Shown here: positions 53,623-64,000 of the stretch, piece after piece
How the letters are laid out: the number at the start of each line of letters is the position of its first letter
How positions within the stretch are numbered: position 1 is the stretch's first letter
DNA from: Calonectria ilicicola
Taxonomy: Eukaryota > Ascomycota > Sordariomycetes > Hypocreales > Nectriaceae
Assembly: GCA_020809705.1 (NCBI GenBank)
Contig: CP085827.1
Coordinates: forward strand, 4,526,001-4,590,000
Direction: 5' to 3'
DNA length: 64,000 nucleotides
The notes under the pieces: generated by a model
The model's database searches: none
The model's input: only the letters and a program-made list of their open reading frames with translations
What the model was told of the DNA's origin: nothing
Position numbers and translations under genes: made by a program

Positions 53623-55306
53623 CCACCTTTTTTCGCCGAAATACATACTGACCCTCCTAGGCCCCGATCGCAACTAAGTACCCATGGTATTGTCAACCCC
53701 AGCTGTCTTGAAAAAGCAGCATATATCCTGGGGTTGAGTCTCAGTTCTCCTTTCCTCAACTCCCTGTTTTGCTTGTTCGCTTTCCTGTTTCTTTTCTTTT
53801 TTCTTTTGCCTTCCAAGGACTACTGCAGGCTCTCGATTAGGTTCTGCTCACTCAGGAGTTTCGTGTGATTGCGACGTTAAGGGAATGGAATCAAAAAGGG
53901 TACTCGGCCTGCATCACTGAGTTTCTTGTTGCTGGTCGGTTTTGCGGCGACAAGGTCACAGATGGACCACGTATGGCAGCTTTCCGGATCTTTGCAGAAT
54001 CAAACACTTCATCAGTCATCGCGTCTATCGACGAATACTTGATAGCATTGTCAACACCATCCAGCAGATGTCGACGTCGGCCTTGACGGGTGAAACCTGT
54101 GGATCAATAAACTCACCATCGACTGCGGAACTCGTTGCTCGCAGCCTTATCGTGCCGTCTCAGAAAATAACAAAAAAAGGGCTCTGCGAGTTGAAGTCGA
54201 CCACGCCATTCGAAGCTGGCCTCCATCAATCTCGCGGCTCTTGTCGCCTTGACTGACATTTCTTATTAAACCAGACTTGTCCGTAAATGTGTCGCCACCT
54301 ATCACCAAGCAATCAATCGCCCATTCGTTGTAATAAATCGCCTTGACGCCATGCACCTCTTAATTTGTCCGCCAATCAGCTTTGCCAAGGGAAGACGGTG
54401 GCAGGAGAAGATAAAGCGCTGCAGTGTGCAGTGACCAACCCTTCCTTCCTCCGTATCCATTGTCAAAGCTTGCCCTTCGCGCTCTTGGTCGGTGTCACAT
54501 CCCCTAAACGCCGCCGTGAGCAAAATTTCCCGAGCCTGCATAACTGCTTTCCGGCGCGGCCATTTCTGGTAACGTGTGCGAACCAGAGCGCAACGCTGAT
54601 CCTAACAGGCGCTTTTCTCAAAAGTACTCAATTGGGCGACCTAGGTTATTGGCCTCCTGGTTGCCTGTCACCCATCAAGCAACTCTAGCCCCCTAGGCAA
54701 CAAAAGCAATCTTTTAAAAAGCCAGAGCCTTAACGCTATGACTACCTGCCCATTGCCAATGCTTTGCCTCGCCACTAATATGATCCAGGTTTGAGACATC
54801 ATCACCCCTACTCATTTCTCTCTCGAGCTCTCGATGATGTCTAAGACTTCCCAGCAGGCATCAGCAACCGCGATTTCCAAAATGCAAAGCCAATATCTAA
54901 TGTCTATTTCGCTCCATACTCTAGCCTCACTTGGTCATTGCCACATGTCAAATTAGCCTGGAAGAGTATATGGTTCACTTGCCAAGCCATGTCCACTCTC
55001 AAGAGTGGTTCAAGCGGAAGACAATTTTGGTCTTGGGCAGGCATTTGGTGATACGACGCATGGCATTACTTTTACATTTCCTTAGTCCCTTAGGTGAGTG
55101 AGCGCGTATATAGACTGTGGAGCAGGGACACCAGGCATTCCACCCCATCTGTGGCTAAAATTCTGTATATTGGGTATCCGTATATTGTAGCAGTATATCT
55201 AGACAATTGACTCCATTTTCTTTTAATACACTGTCGCAAAACTAGTTATCGCAACATCATGCAACCGTTATCATTATTGTTGTGAGGAAGGTGAGGTTTT
55301 CATCCC
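53623..55306. other. Convergent intergenic region, Tra2-like / SEC39
   Basis: About 1.7 kb between convergent stop codons, unusually long for two 3' ends. The first part is T-rich (CTTTTCTTTTTTCTTTTGCC near 53795) and is probably 3' untranslated sequence. The rest has short frames without domains. I cannot exclude a noncoding transcript but see no direct sign of one. Confidence 0.4.
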
Positions 55307-58155
55307 TCAATGTTGATCATCCTGAGCAGGCCGGTTGACATTGGCCCCAAGTAGCCAGCCAACACCAGAAACCAAGGTTCCAGTTGCAGCCTCTCTTAAT
55401 TGATCCCGTTTCCTGACACGTTGCTCCCCTTGGGTATCCTCCTCAGTGCTCTGGGGCTGTGTCACACCCTGAGCAATACCTTGCAAACTCGACAGCGCTG
55501 TTAGATTCCTCGATGCGACTCGAGCGGTTGCCCGGGAAAGGTCAAATAGCGACATGGGGGCTTCATCCGCCTGGCGGGCGGCAGCACTTGCAGTCATGTT
55601 TCGTGACGGATAGGCCTTGTCCGGATCAGGGGCATCAAAGGCTCCAGGAAGATTGCGGAAATCACCCTCGGCGTCCCAAGCCTCTTCCTTGGCCGCCTCC
55701 TCCTTGATGGCAAAGTCGAGTTGCTCCTCACACCGCCGAAAGGTTTTTAGCACCTCCTGAAGCTGGTTTGAAGGGGCAATACGCAGTGCAGTTGCTAAGC
55801 ACTCAATTCGTTGTTCAAGATGCCTTATTTCAGGGTTCCCACTGGCCGTCCCCAGATGTGTCGGTTTTTGAGATCTCTCTGTGCGGACATATTTACCAGC
55901 ATCTAGGGCTGCTTTCCATGACCATTCATCTTCGGGCGCTTCTGGGCCCGTGGAAGATGATGTGCCTAGTCGACTTACTACATATGAGTAAGCCGTTTCG
56001 AAATCATCCTCTCTCAAAGCTGCGTCGATACACATAGCCACAATGCGTTTCTCTATCATCAAGCTATCTACCCCCTGTTCATTAGGAGGCAGGCGTCCTT
56101 TCCCTGGCTTGTGTGACGTGGGGAGACCAGCATTGGCCATATTGTTCCCAAGCTCCAGGAACTCTTGCAACCTAGTGTATGCCTTCTTGTTCTGTTCCAG
56201 GACCTTTTCGATTACTGATATAGGGTCTGAATGCACCCTGAGAACGACCGGGCTGAAAGGTTCGCCTTGTTTGAGCACAAGGCGGTAATCGCTCAGAGCA
56301 TGTGTTGCTTTCAGTAACGCTTCGATCTGTTTAGTGCAGGGGAGACTCTTGCCCATTGTTTTAGGAAACGCATGAATACTGCGAACGAATGTCAGTCGTT
56401 TTCTGCGCTACGTTTCGAGCAAACTCACATGTCGTCGCATTTCTTAAGCCCTCCCCTCGATCGGTTTGGATTAGATGCATTATCAAACGCGGCGAGAGCC
56501 GAATGTTGCACCGTATCCTGAACCGCGTTCGTTGGCAAAGGTGTCTCCAAAGCATCTTCGTAAATAGATCGAGCCAGAGAATATCCTGAGCAGAGGTGTT
56601 TAAGTTATTACAAATATCCAAAATTAGCAAGAAGAAGCGAATACGTACGTGAGTCTGAGAGTAGAGCCTTCAGTATCTCTATCTCAATGTATTGCAGAGA
56701 TACTGTGCCAAACACACTTTGAACATGTTCAGTTGGTTCTGATAAATCCTTGTTGCCCCAATTATGCAACCACAATATTTCTTTTCGTGCGCGAATCCAG
56801 TACTCATCATCGTTATGTGATGTATGTGCAGATAAAGTGCGGATGAGTCTTGTAAGCTCGGCCTTTTGCTCTCGCTGATCTTGTAGAAATGCCAGATCGC
56901 CAACCCTTCTCACGGTACAGGGAACGCCAGCACGGGTCAATAAGAACGCACTGAGTACGAGCGTCATCAGCAGGCTTATTGAACTAGAGTTGAGAGTTGT
57001 CAAAGGATTCGACGATTTTAATAAGTCGTTCCGCATATATGTCGCTGTCTTGGTCCCAGCAAAAGCGTTGGCATTAAATTGAGGTACAAGCGTCAGAGCG
57101 GATGCTTCCAATTGAAGAGTTGTATCCAAGTCTTGGCCCATTAATGACTTCATTCTAGCGCATATTTTAAATGCGCCCTCCAAGGCATCTGAGGTAGCAT
57201 CGGACATGAGGTATGTACTAGCCAAAGCAGCACGAGCATAGCTCGAATCCAGGTAACGCTGCTGCGGCTCTTGAAACCACAGATTGACGGCATCAATCAA
57301 ATCAACATCCTGCGGACCATCCCACTGCTCGATGACTTTCAAAACAGTACGCCATGATTTTGGTGCCTGCTGAATCAGCCACCCAAGAGCCTGCTCCCAG
57401 CCATGGCATGCTAACGTTGTTTCCGCAGTTGAATCGTTTCCTGGGTCGTCAATGGGTTCTTGCCTCCATCGAGAATCATTGAACAGCCAGGGGCCAACTA
57501 ATCCCCTGAAATCGCGACCAAGGAAAGGAAGTCCATCTTCTGAAGTTCCGGTCTCTGCCAAGAGATAGTCGACAGCGGCTCGATCTGGTAGCTCTTCAAA
57601 TTCGCGGAGCGAGTATCGTGTTGGTTTATAGGGATAGTATTCGTGGTTTCTTCGCAAGAGTGGCAAGATTGTCGAGACAAGCCAAGTCTCTATAGCAGAA
57701 CTTCGCTGGAGAAAGGGGATGAGCAAGTCGGGAAGCTGAGCGAGCATGCCTGCTTCTTCATCCATTCGGTAGCCCCGCAGAAATAGAAATGTGGTCAAGG
57801 AATCGGCCTCATCGTGGTTTGGGATGCCAGGATTTATTAGGTGTAAAAGCTTGAGCTTCTTGACTTTTTTAGAAGCTTGCTCATCGGAAAGACCGTCAAC
57901 TGCTGTGGTGTCGAGGGCCTGGTCCTGGTGCGGCGGCGGTTCATTCGCGGCCAAGGCCTGTAGGAGCGGGACGTAGGCATCGGGCCTAAGCGTTTCGGGG
58001 AGATGAGTGAGAAGAATCCGAAGAACGAGATCCAGTCGTAGGACCGTATTGTTCTGTGCAGTAAGAATTGAGAGGCTGTCGATGTCGGCTTGCGTCGCAA
58101 AGTGAACGGCAAGCAAGACCACTCGAGCAGGGCCCAAAGACTGAGGGACAGCCAT
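55307..58155 (-). CDS. SEC39: SEC39, Dsl1 tethering complex subunit
   Basis: Predicted 911-aa helical protein of the Sec39 family. Sec39 works with Dsl1 and Tip20 at the ER to tether COPI vesicles for Golgi-to-ER retrieval; NBAS is the animal counterpart. Exons 58155-56649, 56585-56429 and 56378-55307, with introns of 63 and 50 nt. The start MAVPQSLGPARVVLLAVHFA leads into NTVLRLDLVLRILLTHLPET, a family hallmark. GYRMDEEAGMLAQLPDLLIP and QEPIDDPGNDSTAETTLACH lie further on. The small middle exon encodes RYSLARSIYEDALETPLPTN and NPNRSRGGLKKCDDI. Exon 3 continues IHAFPKTMGKSLPCTKQIEA and ends in a Gln/Arg-rich tail. The in-frame GTG at 58164 is ignored in favour of the ATG at 58155. Length and motif order fit filamentous-fungal Sec39. 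Confidence 0.92.
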
Positions 58156-58736
58156 GGCAAGCACTGCAACGAGGCGAGCTCGTCGAGGAAGGAGGCGTCG
58201 ACACTTTGTTCGGTTTCTGAATATATGGCCGTTATCGTCTGGCGATTTTAAGCCTCGTATTCGGGCGTTTTTTCTTTGCGCGTATATGAAAAGTTGGTCG
58301 TCGATGTTGTAAACTAAGGCCAGCTACCCAGTAAAGTGGTGATAGCTACGTGGGACGTCGCAGTAGCTCCATCACTCCCTCCAAACTTGGCTAGCGGACT
58401 GAGTAGGTACGTACCTGTCATCGAGGGGCAGTTTGGCATACAATTGGGCGGAAATGCAATTAAGCGAGGAGCCGTTTCCACCACGAGCCTGCGTTTAATT
58501 TTCGTGACATGCAATTTCCCGATGAGCCTTCCATTATTGAAAGTACCCTCAGTTAGTGCATCATTCTCCACTGTCTTGGCCAATCACGGCACAGCGATTG
58601 CTACTCGGACGGGTCAACTCACGCCCGGAAGCCATCTGCATCGTCAATTCAAACGTAGGACGGACCCGCGCAAACGAGCCAAAAGCGCTACCTCTCGACC
58701 AGCTAATCGCCTCGATACACACCCAATTGGCTCAAT
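58156..58736. promoter_or_regulatory. Divergent promoter, SEC39 / NDUFS5-like gene
   Basis: A 581-bp gap between two divergent start codons, the shortest divergent spacer in the window, so the two genes probably share regulatory sequence. No coding sequence is supported. I can name no specific operator. Confidence 0.4.
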
Positions 58737-59209
58737 ATGGCGTCGGGATATGGTCTTCACGGCGGTGAGTACCGATAGAGACCAACCCTCGCGCGCACCG
58801 GCTGACAGTAACGCCTCATGTTTCCAGGCCCCGGCCGCTGCTTTCCCTTCTGGCAGGACGTCATGGCCTGCTACGTCGTCAACACCTCGGCTGAGGATGA
58901 CTCCGGCAAGAAGAAGTGCTCCCTGACCCTTGAGGACTACTACGAGTGCTTGCATCACAAGAAGGAGGTGCGTCCTAAATCGCTCGCGGGGCATCACGTC
59001 GCCCTCACACACAGCTCACAAAAGGGCGTACGGAACTCGGTCTGGTTACTAACCCTCAACAGCACGCAAGAGCCCTGGCCATGCAGGCAGCCTACGCCCG
59101 ATCCGAGACCTCGACGGCACGAGACAATGCGCCGAGCGCCAAGCAAATACGGAACCTGGGACTTTTGGGCAAGGAGGAGGACACCAAACGGGTGTTGGGA
59201 CAGAGCTAG
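58737..59209 (+). CDS. Mitochondrial complex I accessory subunit, NDUFS5-like
   Basis: Predicted 104-aa twin-CX9C protein. Exons 58737-58764, 58828-58967 and 59063-59209, with introns of 63 and 95 nt. It begins MASGYGLHGGPGRCFPFWQD, like the NDUFS5 (15-kDa) subunit of NADH:ubiquinone oxidoreductase. The cysteines are C14 and C24 (CFPFWQDVMAC) and C40 and C50 (CSLTLEDYYEC). Both pairs are spaced CX9C, as in substrates oxidised by Mia40 in the intermembrane space. The remainder is a helix, HHKKEHARALAMQAAYARSE, and a short tail ending KRVLGQS. The first exon has only 28 nt, so the gene is easily missed or given a wrong start. It is divergent from SEC39. Confidence 0.9.
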
Positions 59210-59974
59210 GTGACGGGTGCATCGGCGAGTACTGTGGCGGGCAAAGCGTTGTATCCCGGTATCTGATTCCTGTCGACTGTATATGATGAAGAAATAGACG
59301 TCCGTTGACCTTTTGTTGTTTCATATCGTCCACCTTTGTTGTCGCCGGTATCCTCGGGTGTTGGTCTCATGAGCCAAGAATCTAAATGCAAGTTGGATAG
59401 AGGGTCCAGCGGGCACCATCGGATAATGTTGTTATTTCATTTGCGCCAGGACGGGTGATCTCTTTTCAGTCTTGCAGTATTCCATCTCTGTCAGAATGGA
59501 ATACCTCGACTGAACTTGTTCGCTCCAATCAAGAATAGGCAACTCATCATTGCCATATGATATACCAAGATATTCGACCAAACCAATAGACGCATCTATA
59601 CGCCGCATCAGATGAGATGATGTAGCCCAGCTGGTGAACAGTTGCCAGGCAACTGCACGGACAGCTGGTGCAGCCAGTTCAACATGAACAGGTCATACCA
59701 TCGCACCATGCTGTATTAAACAATGACTGTTGTATATTTTCCCAGTTTCTGTAACTCTCACCCGAAAACCTCGCATTGTAGCTCTTTGTCTTCGTTCACT
59801 TTTCATTTCCCCCGAACAGCTCACTTCAACACCTTTTGTGTAACGCAGCACTTCCTATTCAATCACAAGCTCTCGTTTCCTATTTTATTCCTCAAGGTCT
59901 CCGTCGACTTCCCTCGCGTTTTGGAATGGTCGGTCCGTGAGCTCAGAATCTCCAAGACCAAAATCTTTCTCAAT
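59210..59974. other. Intergenic spacer and promoter of the DUF7918-like gene
   Basis: A 765-bp gap between two plus-strand genes. The last 200 bp are pyrimidine-rich leader-like sequence. No gene is visible. Confidence 0.4.
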
Positions 59975-61325
59975 ATGCCCTCCCTTCGAGGCATTGATGT
60001 TTCTATTGTCACACACCCTGGCACCAAAAAGCTCCCAGAATTTCCGCATCCAGATCCATCATCGACTACTTATTTTGCGCCTCCGCCGAGCCCACCGGTC
60101 CAGGGGGTACCAGAAACTGGATTGTCTCTTATTGAAAGCACCAGTCCTCATATTTCTGTTTACATTCCATCGTCTCCAGGTAGTAGTGGCACTGGTTCTT
60201 GTTGTGAAGATTGTTCGTTCCTTAAACTCACCTAGCACAGGGTCCCAGTTTGGCATTCATTACATGGCAAATAAAATTCCAAATGCCACATGCCATTTAT
60301 ACTTCAAGCTCTTGTTGAACGGCAGGAACATTACCAACTGGGGCGCAAATCTTGCCAACCAATCTTCAGGTTTGGTTACCCGCGCTCTGTTCGAGCCAGA
60401 TGACCGGTGGCATTACAAAGAGAACGGGATTGTTCATAAGAGAGAAGGAATCGAGGCTCGTTGCTTCTACTTTCTACCAGCTTCGGACAGCACTTCGGTC
60501 GCTGATGACGGCGGTCTCATCGAAATTCAGGTATTCCGCTCCAAGGGTCGGAAACGAAGAGCTCCCATATTAGGACAACACCGAGAGCAAAAGTGCTATG
60601 GGATTGCGTACGTTATATAGCATGTGTGCTTTCCTAGCGCAGCAGTCGCTAATTTTACTGTTAGTTCACCTTCCGGTGGGCTCCTGGAAAGTCCAGAAGA
60701 TGCATTCTACTACGACTGGGTTCTGACTGACCCTAAGCAATGCCCGTTTGCCTCATTCCGCTTCCATTATCGCTCGTGGAATAATTTGCGTCAATTGAAT
60801 TTGATTCCAGACCGTGCAGACTTAGATGAGTCCGAAGCAGATGATGATATTTTGACCCCCAAAGAAAGTTCACCCGACGTCACCACAAATCCACAAATCC
60901 ACAGCTATGTATCCCCTCTCACGACGAGTGTTGAGATACTGGGGAAGAAAGATGAAGAAGCATTGGTACAGACCCTTCTCGGTTTCCTGGAAATGTCTGC
61001 TCGAGGGGGCCAGTCCACTTCGGTTTCGGAGGTACGAAGATCGCCCTCTGGGCGGCGTCCACTGCCAGAGATTCCCGAAAGAAAAGCAAATATTATGCGA
61101 TTTCAGGGGTCGCGAGCTGGTTCTGCAGTCCCTCCTCGACTCCCGTACATAGAAGAGGATCCCGCCGAAGAAGACGGCATAGAGGTTGGCACAGCCAACC
61201 AGATGCAAGTTCAACACAACATGTTTCTGCGAGATAAACCTCAGTCTAACAACTCACAAGCAGACTCGCCGAGATCACCATGGCAAAAACAAGTCTCAGA
61301 AGGTGCTGAACTCGAACAAGCATGA
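59975..61325 (+). CDS. DUF7918-like fungal protein of unknown function
   Basis: Predicted 410-aa protein from exons 59975-60179, 60241-60607 and 60665-61325, with introns of 61 and 57 nt. It opens MPSLRGIDVSIVTHPGTKKL, the kind of start seen in the DUF7918 group of fungal proteins. The likely globular domain is residues 1-270: ISVYIPSSPGSQFGIHYMAN, CHLYFKLLLNGRNITNWGAN, then LVTRALFEPDDRWHYKENGI and DDGGLIEIQVFRSKGRKRRA. After the second intron it continues ASPSGGLLESPEDAFYYDW and FASFRFHYRSWNNLRQLNLI. Many beta-strand-like segments suggest a beta-sandwich. The C-terminal 130 residues are disordered and Ser/Pro/Glu-rich (SGRRPLPEIPERKANIMRF). No catalytic motif is visible. The family name is from memory of its start and domain pattern, so it needs confirmation. 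Confidence 0.75.
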
Positions 61326-61935
61326 GGTAATTGTCGTGATTTACCGGGTTGTCGATAACTACCCTATAGTCAACTTGAGAAATCAGTTGCGATAGATGGG
61401 AATGTCGCAAACTTCAAGAATTAATTACCCTTTCGCCTTGATCATTTGCGAGACAAGTCGATTGTTTTCTTGAGTTGTTCGGCTTTTTGCACATCAGGTT
61501 GAAGGTCATTGTGTTTGATAAACTGTGCGCTTCATTGTAGGAAATACACTTGATAGCAAAACATGATGCAACAATTATTAAATTTTATCACTCACATTCG
61601 GTTGTTTTCATTCTCGGTCACTAAATATGCATCGTGCGTACGAATTCACAGTTGTGGGATTCCTTCCCAAGTCTCACAAGAAGAAAGCGTCCTCTCGTCC
61701 GAACAAGCAACGCGCCCACCAAAACAAACAAAGCCGGCCTTGCGGTATCAAGCATGACATTGTTTGCTGCCGTGTGTGATTCTGGCCATGTGCAGCTGAT
61801 GATTGCTTCCCTGACAGCTGGCAACTCAACCCAGTAGCCCCTTCCTTGTCCACCCACCCACCCAGTCCGCTCAACACGGCGTGGATACAAACTCAGCCCT
61901 TTCCACTAAGCCTTGCCATCAAACATCTTAACACC
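61326..61935. other. Intergenic spacer
   Basis: A 610-bp gap between two plus-strand genes of unknown function. The left half is A/T-rich 3' sequence; the right half should be the promoter of the next gene. An ATG at 61846 is in frame with that gene and could be an alternative start. Confidence 0.4.
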
Positions 61936-63346
61936 ATGAGCGACGCTACTTGGTTGAAATTCCTCGGAGGCTCCCGGGCTCGGACTCCCAGGACTCTTTC
62001 TTCTCCTCGCTCAGAGCCAGCGCTTCGTGGCCGCCACCAAAGTGACCAGGGAGCCGAGGAGTCACCCATCCCGCAGCACGGTGTCATGGCCCAACTCTCG
62101 AGTTGGCACAGCAAAATGAGAACCCAATCGGGGCTCTTGGAAGTAGAGACCCAGCCAGAGAGTTGTCATTTTGCCAAGGCCGAGGAAATCACATGGCACA
62201 ACCCGTCGTTTGATCAGATGGCCGAGGCTCTACAGGTCAGGATGATGACAAAACCGCTTATGGATCCCTTGCCCTTGGAATACCACTCCCACATACTCCA
62301 CGTAATAGAAGGCTACGGTCTCCTGAAGGCAAAGGCAGTTGCGGCAGAGCAGGAGCTGGTCGAGGCACGCAGCCAGCATACCAAAGAGCAAGAGGAGTTC
62401 AGTCAGATGCAGGAGAACTGGATGGTTCAGGAAGCTAGATACAAAGCCGAGATTAAGCGGCTTGAGATTCTTATCCACCAGACATCAGACACCGGTCTAG
62501 AAGCTGTTGCTATAGCAAGATCGGGCAGCCTGCTAAGACCTCGGAATCGTAATTCTCCTTGCTTAGGCCAACTCGAAGGTAAAACCAGTCACCTGAGATT
62601 GACGGCCATGTCGTTATGAAAGCTGTTGACACTGCTCCTGGGATTGTAACTAATGTGGGTTGCAGAAGTCAGCGAGACAAGCCAAGACGGCGCGGAAAAC
62701 ACAGTTGCCCACGGTCATGCTCTCGGGCACAATAGTTCAATTCGTATGCATGTACCCTTGCTCTCGCTACCCTGAAACTAATCACCTGGACACAGTTTCC
62801 CGGCCACGAATTGTAGACGCAAATAGTGACGTCAGGCTGAGCAAAAGATTCATCAGACAAGACAAGGCCAAATCTCTCGAGCGAAGCCGTGCTCGTGGGA
62901 GACAGGAGGCAAAAGTGGCCCAAAAAAGGCGAGTCGAAGACACATCCAGATTAGAGTCAAACTCACCTGAGGTTGCAAGTTGCAACCTGGCGCTACTTGA
63001 AGACACTCGGGACAATAAAAACTCAAATACGTCAAAAGAGCCCCAGAATGTGGACGACTGTAGATCATTATCCGATCCATCAACACGGAAGCAGATTTGC
63101 GCTAATTTGTCTCTCTCTCGTCATCGCCGAGAATTCTCGTTTGTGCCAGGCGACGATATGCCAGGAGCTCAGAAATCCGCAGGGCCGAGAGCGAGCCTGG
63201 AGAGAGGAGACAACGCACATGCAACCCCCAAAACAGAACACACGGGTCCACGCCCAAAAATCAAATTAGGCGAGTCGAATAACGCCAAGGACGGCCCCGT
63301 TGATGGAGGGAAAGTAACGGCAGAGCGGTGCCAGTCCCGGAACTAG
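61936..63346 (+). CDS. Unknown fungal coiled-coil protein
   Basis: Predicted 423-aa protein from exons 61936-62578, 62666-62743 and 62796-63346, with introns of 87 and 52 nt. The start MSDATWLKFLGGSRARTPRT is chosen over an in-frame ATG 30 codons upstream. The apparent conserved core is about residues 80-195. It begins CHFAKAEEITWHNPSFDQMA and LPLEYHSHILHVIEGYGLLK and runs into a coiled coil (AEQELVEARSQHTKEQEEFS, RYKAEIKRLEILIHQTSDTG). It ends LEAVAIARSGSLLRP. The small second exon encodes EVSETSQDGAENTVAHGHAL. The third exon starts SRPRIVDANSDVRLSKRFIR, then becomes basic and low-complexity with REFSFVPGDDMPG. I recognise no enzyme motif. The exon 2-3 join is supported by frame and consensus sites only. 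Confidence 0.68.
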
Positions 63347-64000
63347 TGGGTGTGGATCAGAAGGTCTAAGGTCGTAAAGTGGACCGAATGCGGCCTGGAC
63401 AGGACTCGACTGAGTCAAAGCGAGAGCCTCTGGAGACGAGGGGTCGATACAGCAAAGTTGGGCTGAATTTACAACGGCTGAGGCAAAGCGAGTGAAGTGA
63501 GGTGAGGTCGAGAAGGCTTGTAACTTTGTGGCAGAAACGACATCTCTACGATCAAAGTCTATCGAGACGAATGCAGTGCCAAGGGCGACGGGTAGCAAAA
63601 AGGCCGATGGCGAAGGGCGGGGTTGGCGCAGAGTCAGTTTGTGACGGAACAAGAATGGTGTGCGGTGTGGACTTTCTAAGTTAAGTTGATGCGACGCGGG
63701 ATCTAGCGTTGAGAGGAGAAGCTTTGGTATCGGATACTACCCTCTTTAGTCGACGGTGCAGAACTCTACTCGGTGGATGGAACAAAACGTCGCAATTAAA
63801 GTTAGGATTGAGGAAACGCACGATGGTGGCGCGTGGCCGGATTGGAGGAACTGGAATGCAGTTGGGGTTTCACTCAGGACCGACTCAATGAGGAATGTGA
63901 CTGAGACTATCAAGGCATCAATCACGGCGAGCTGACTTGTGACAATGGAATCAATGGATGAATGACTGGGAGGAAAACTGGTACTGGTGTTGCATGTCTT
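63347..64000. other. Intergenic sequence to the right edge
   Basis: The last 654 bp contain only short frames on both strands (for example 63266-63652 on the minus strand) without recognisable motifs. I see no gene here. Confidence 0.4.

Noticed and set aside
53105..53677. 190-codon Ala/Thr/Val-rich open frame overlapping the RRM gene
   Set aside because: It is the shifted frame of Arg/Gly/Tyr/Asp repeat codons in exon 4 of the RRM gene; open only because the repeats lack stop-like codons in that frame.
1..64000. tRNA, rRNA, CRISPR or riboswitch elements
   Set aside because: I scanned for tRNA T-loop patterns (GTTCRANYC and reverse complement), repeat-spacer arrays and known RNA motifs and found nothing that held up. 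A covariance-model scan could still find a small RNA.

Overview
This window is nuclear DNA from a filamentous ascomycete. The evidence is short spliceosomal introns (about 50-110 nt) with GT...AG ends and CTAAC/CTGAC-like branch sites, a Zn(II)2Cys6 transcription factor, and a full set of eukaryotic housekeeping genes on both strands. Gene content and intron positions suggest a Sordariomycete, probably Hypocreales. That placement is inference; no marker here fixes the species. I rebuilt 23 protein-coding genes by joining exons so that frame and family motifs stay continuous. I found no rRNA, tRNA, CRISPR array, intact transposon or secondary-metabolite backbone gene.

Layout. 84-1027: 3' part of an OXNAD1-like oxidoreductase (+), cut by the window edge. 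2064-3364: NCBP3-like cap-binding protein (-). 4118-8140: the one accessory-looking pair, a serine-beta-lactamase-fold hydrolase and a Zn2Cys6 regulator (both -), with CCGA-type half-sites clustered between them. 8141-10148 is gene-poor and partly AT-rich. 10149-14857: two proteins of unknown function (a Cys/His plus coiled-coil protein, -; a basic Ser/Lys-rich protein, +). 15240-17231: SRP72 (+). 17833-22011: Sec7-PH Arf exchange factor (-). 24148-25845: ECM14 pseudo-carboxypeptidase (+). 26141-26822: MGST3-like MAPEG protein (-). 28099-29984: family X DNA polymerase (-). 30957-32333: TFIIE alpha (-). 33186-37160: cohesin SMC1 (-). 39176-40855: glycerophosphocholine acyltransferase GPC1 (+). 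41766-43713: APC/C activator Cdh1 (-). 46780-47971: unknown fungal protein (-). 48832-49466: NatB catalytic subunit NAA20 (+). 49557-50371: short-chain dehydrogenase (-). 52351-53622: Tra2-like RRM protein (+). 55307-58155: SEC39 (-). 58737-59209: NDUFS5-like complex I subunit (+). 59975-61325: DUF7918-like protein (+). 61936-63346: coiled-coil protein of unknown function (+).

How the genes relate. Most are core functions placed side by side without operon logic: ER and Golgi traffic (SRP72, Sec7-PH factor, SEC39), chromosome and cell-cycle biology (SMC1, Cdh1, Pol X), gene expression (NCBP3, TFIIE alpha, RRM protein), lipid and membrane proteins (GPC1, MGST3-like) and mitochondrial proteins (NDUFS5, OXNAD1-like). 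The hydrolase/Zn2Cys6 pair is the only place where context suggests a dedicated regulatory unit. I see no convincing new multi-gene system. The most useful leads are that pair, the catalytic Glu-to-Lys change in ECM14, the Gly-Trp motif of the family X polymerase, several splice-site oddities that decide protein ends, and five proteins of unknown function.
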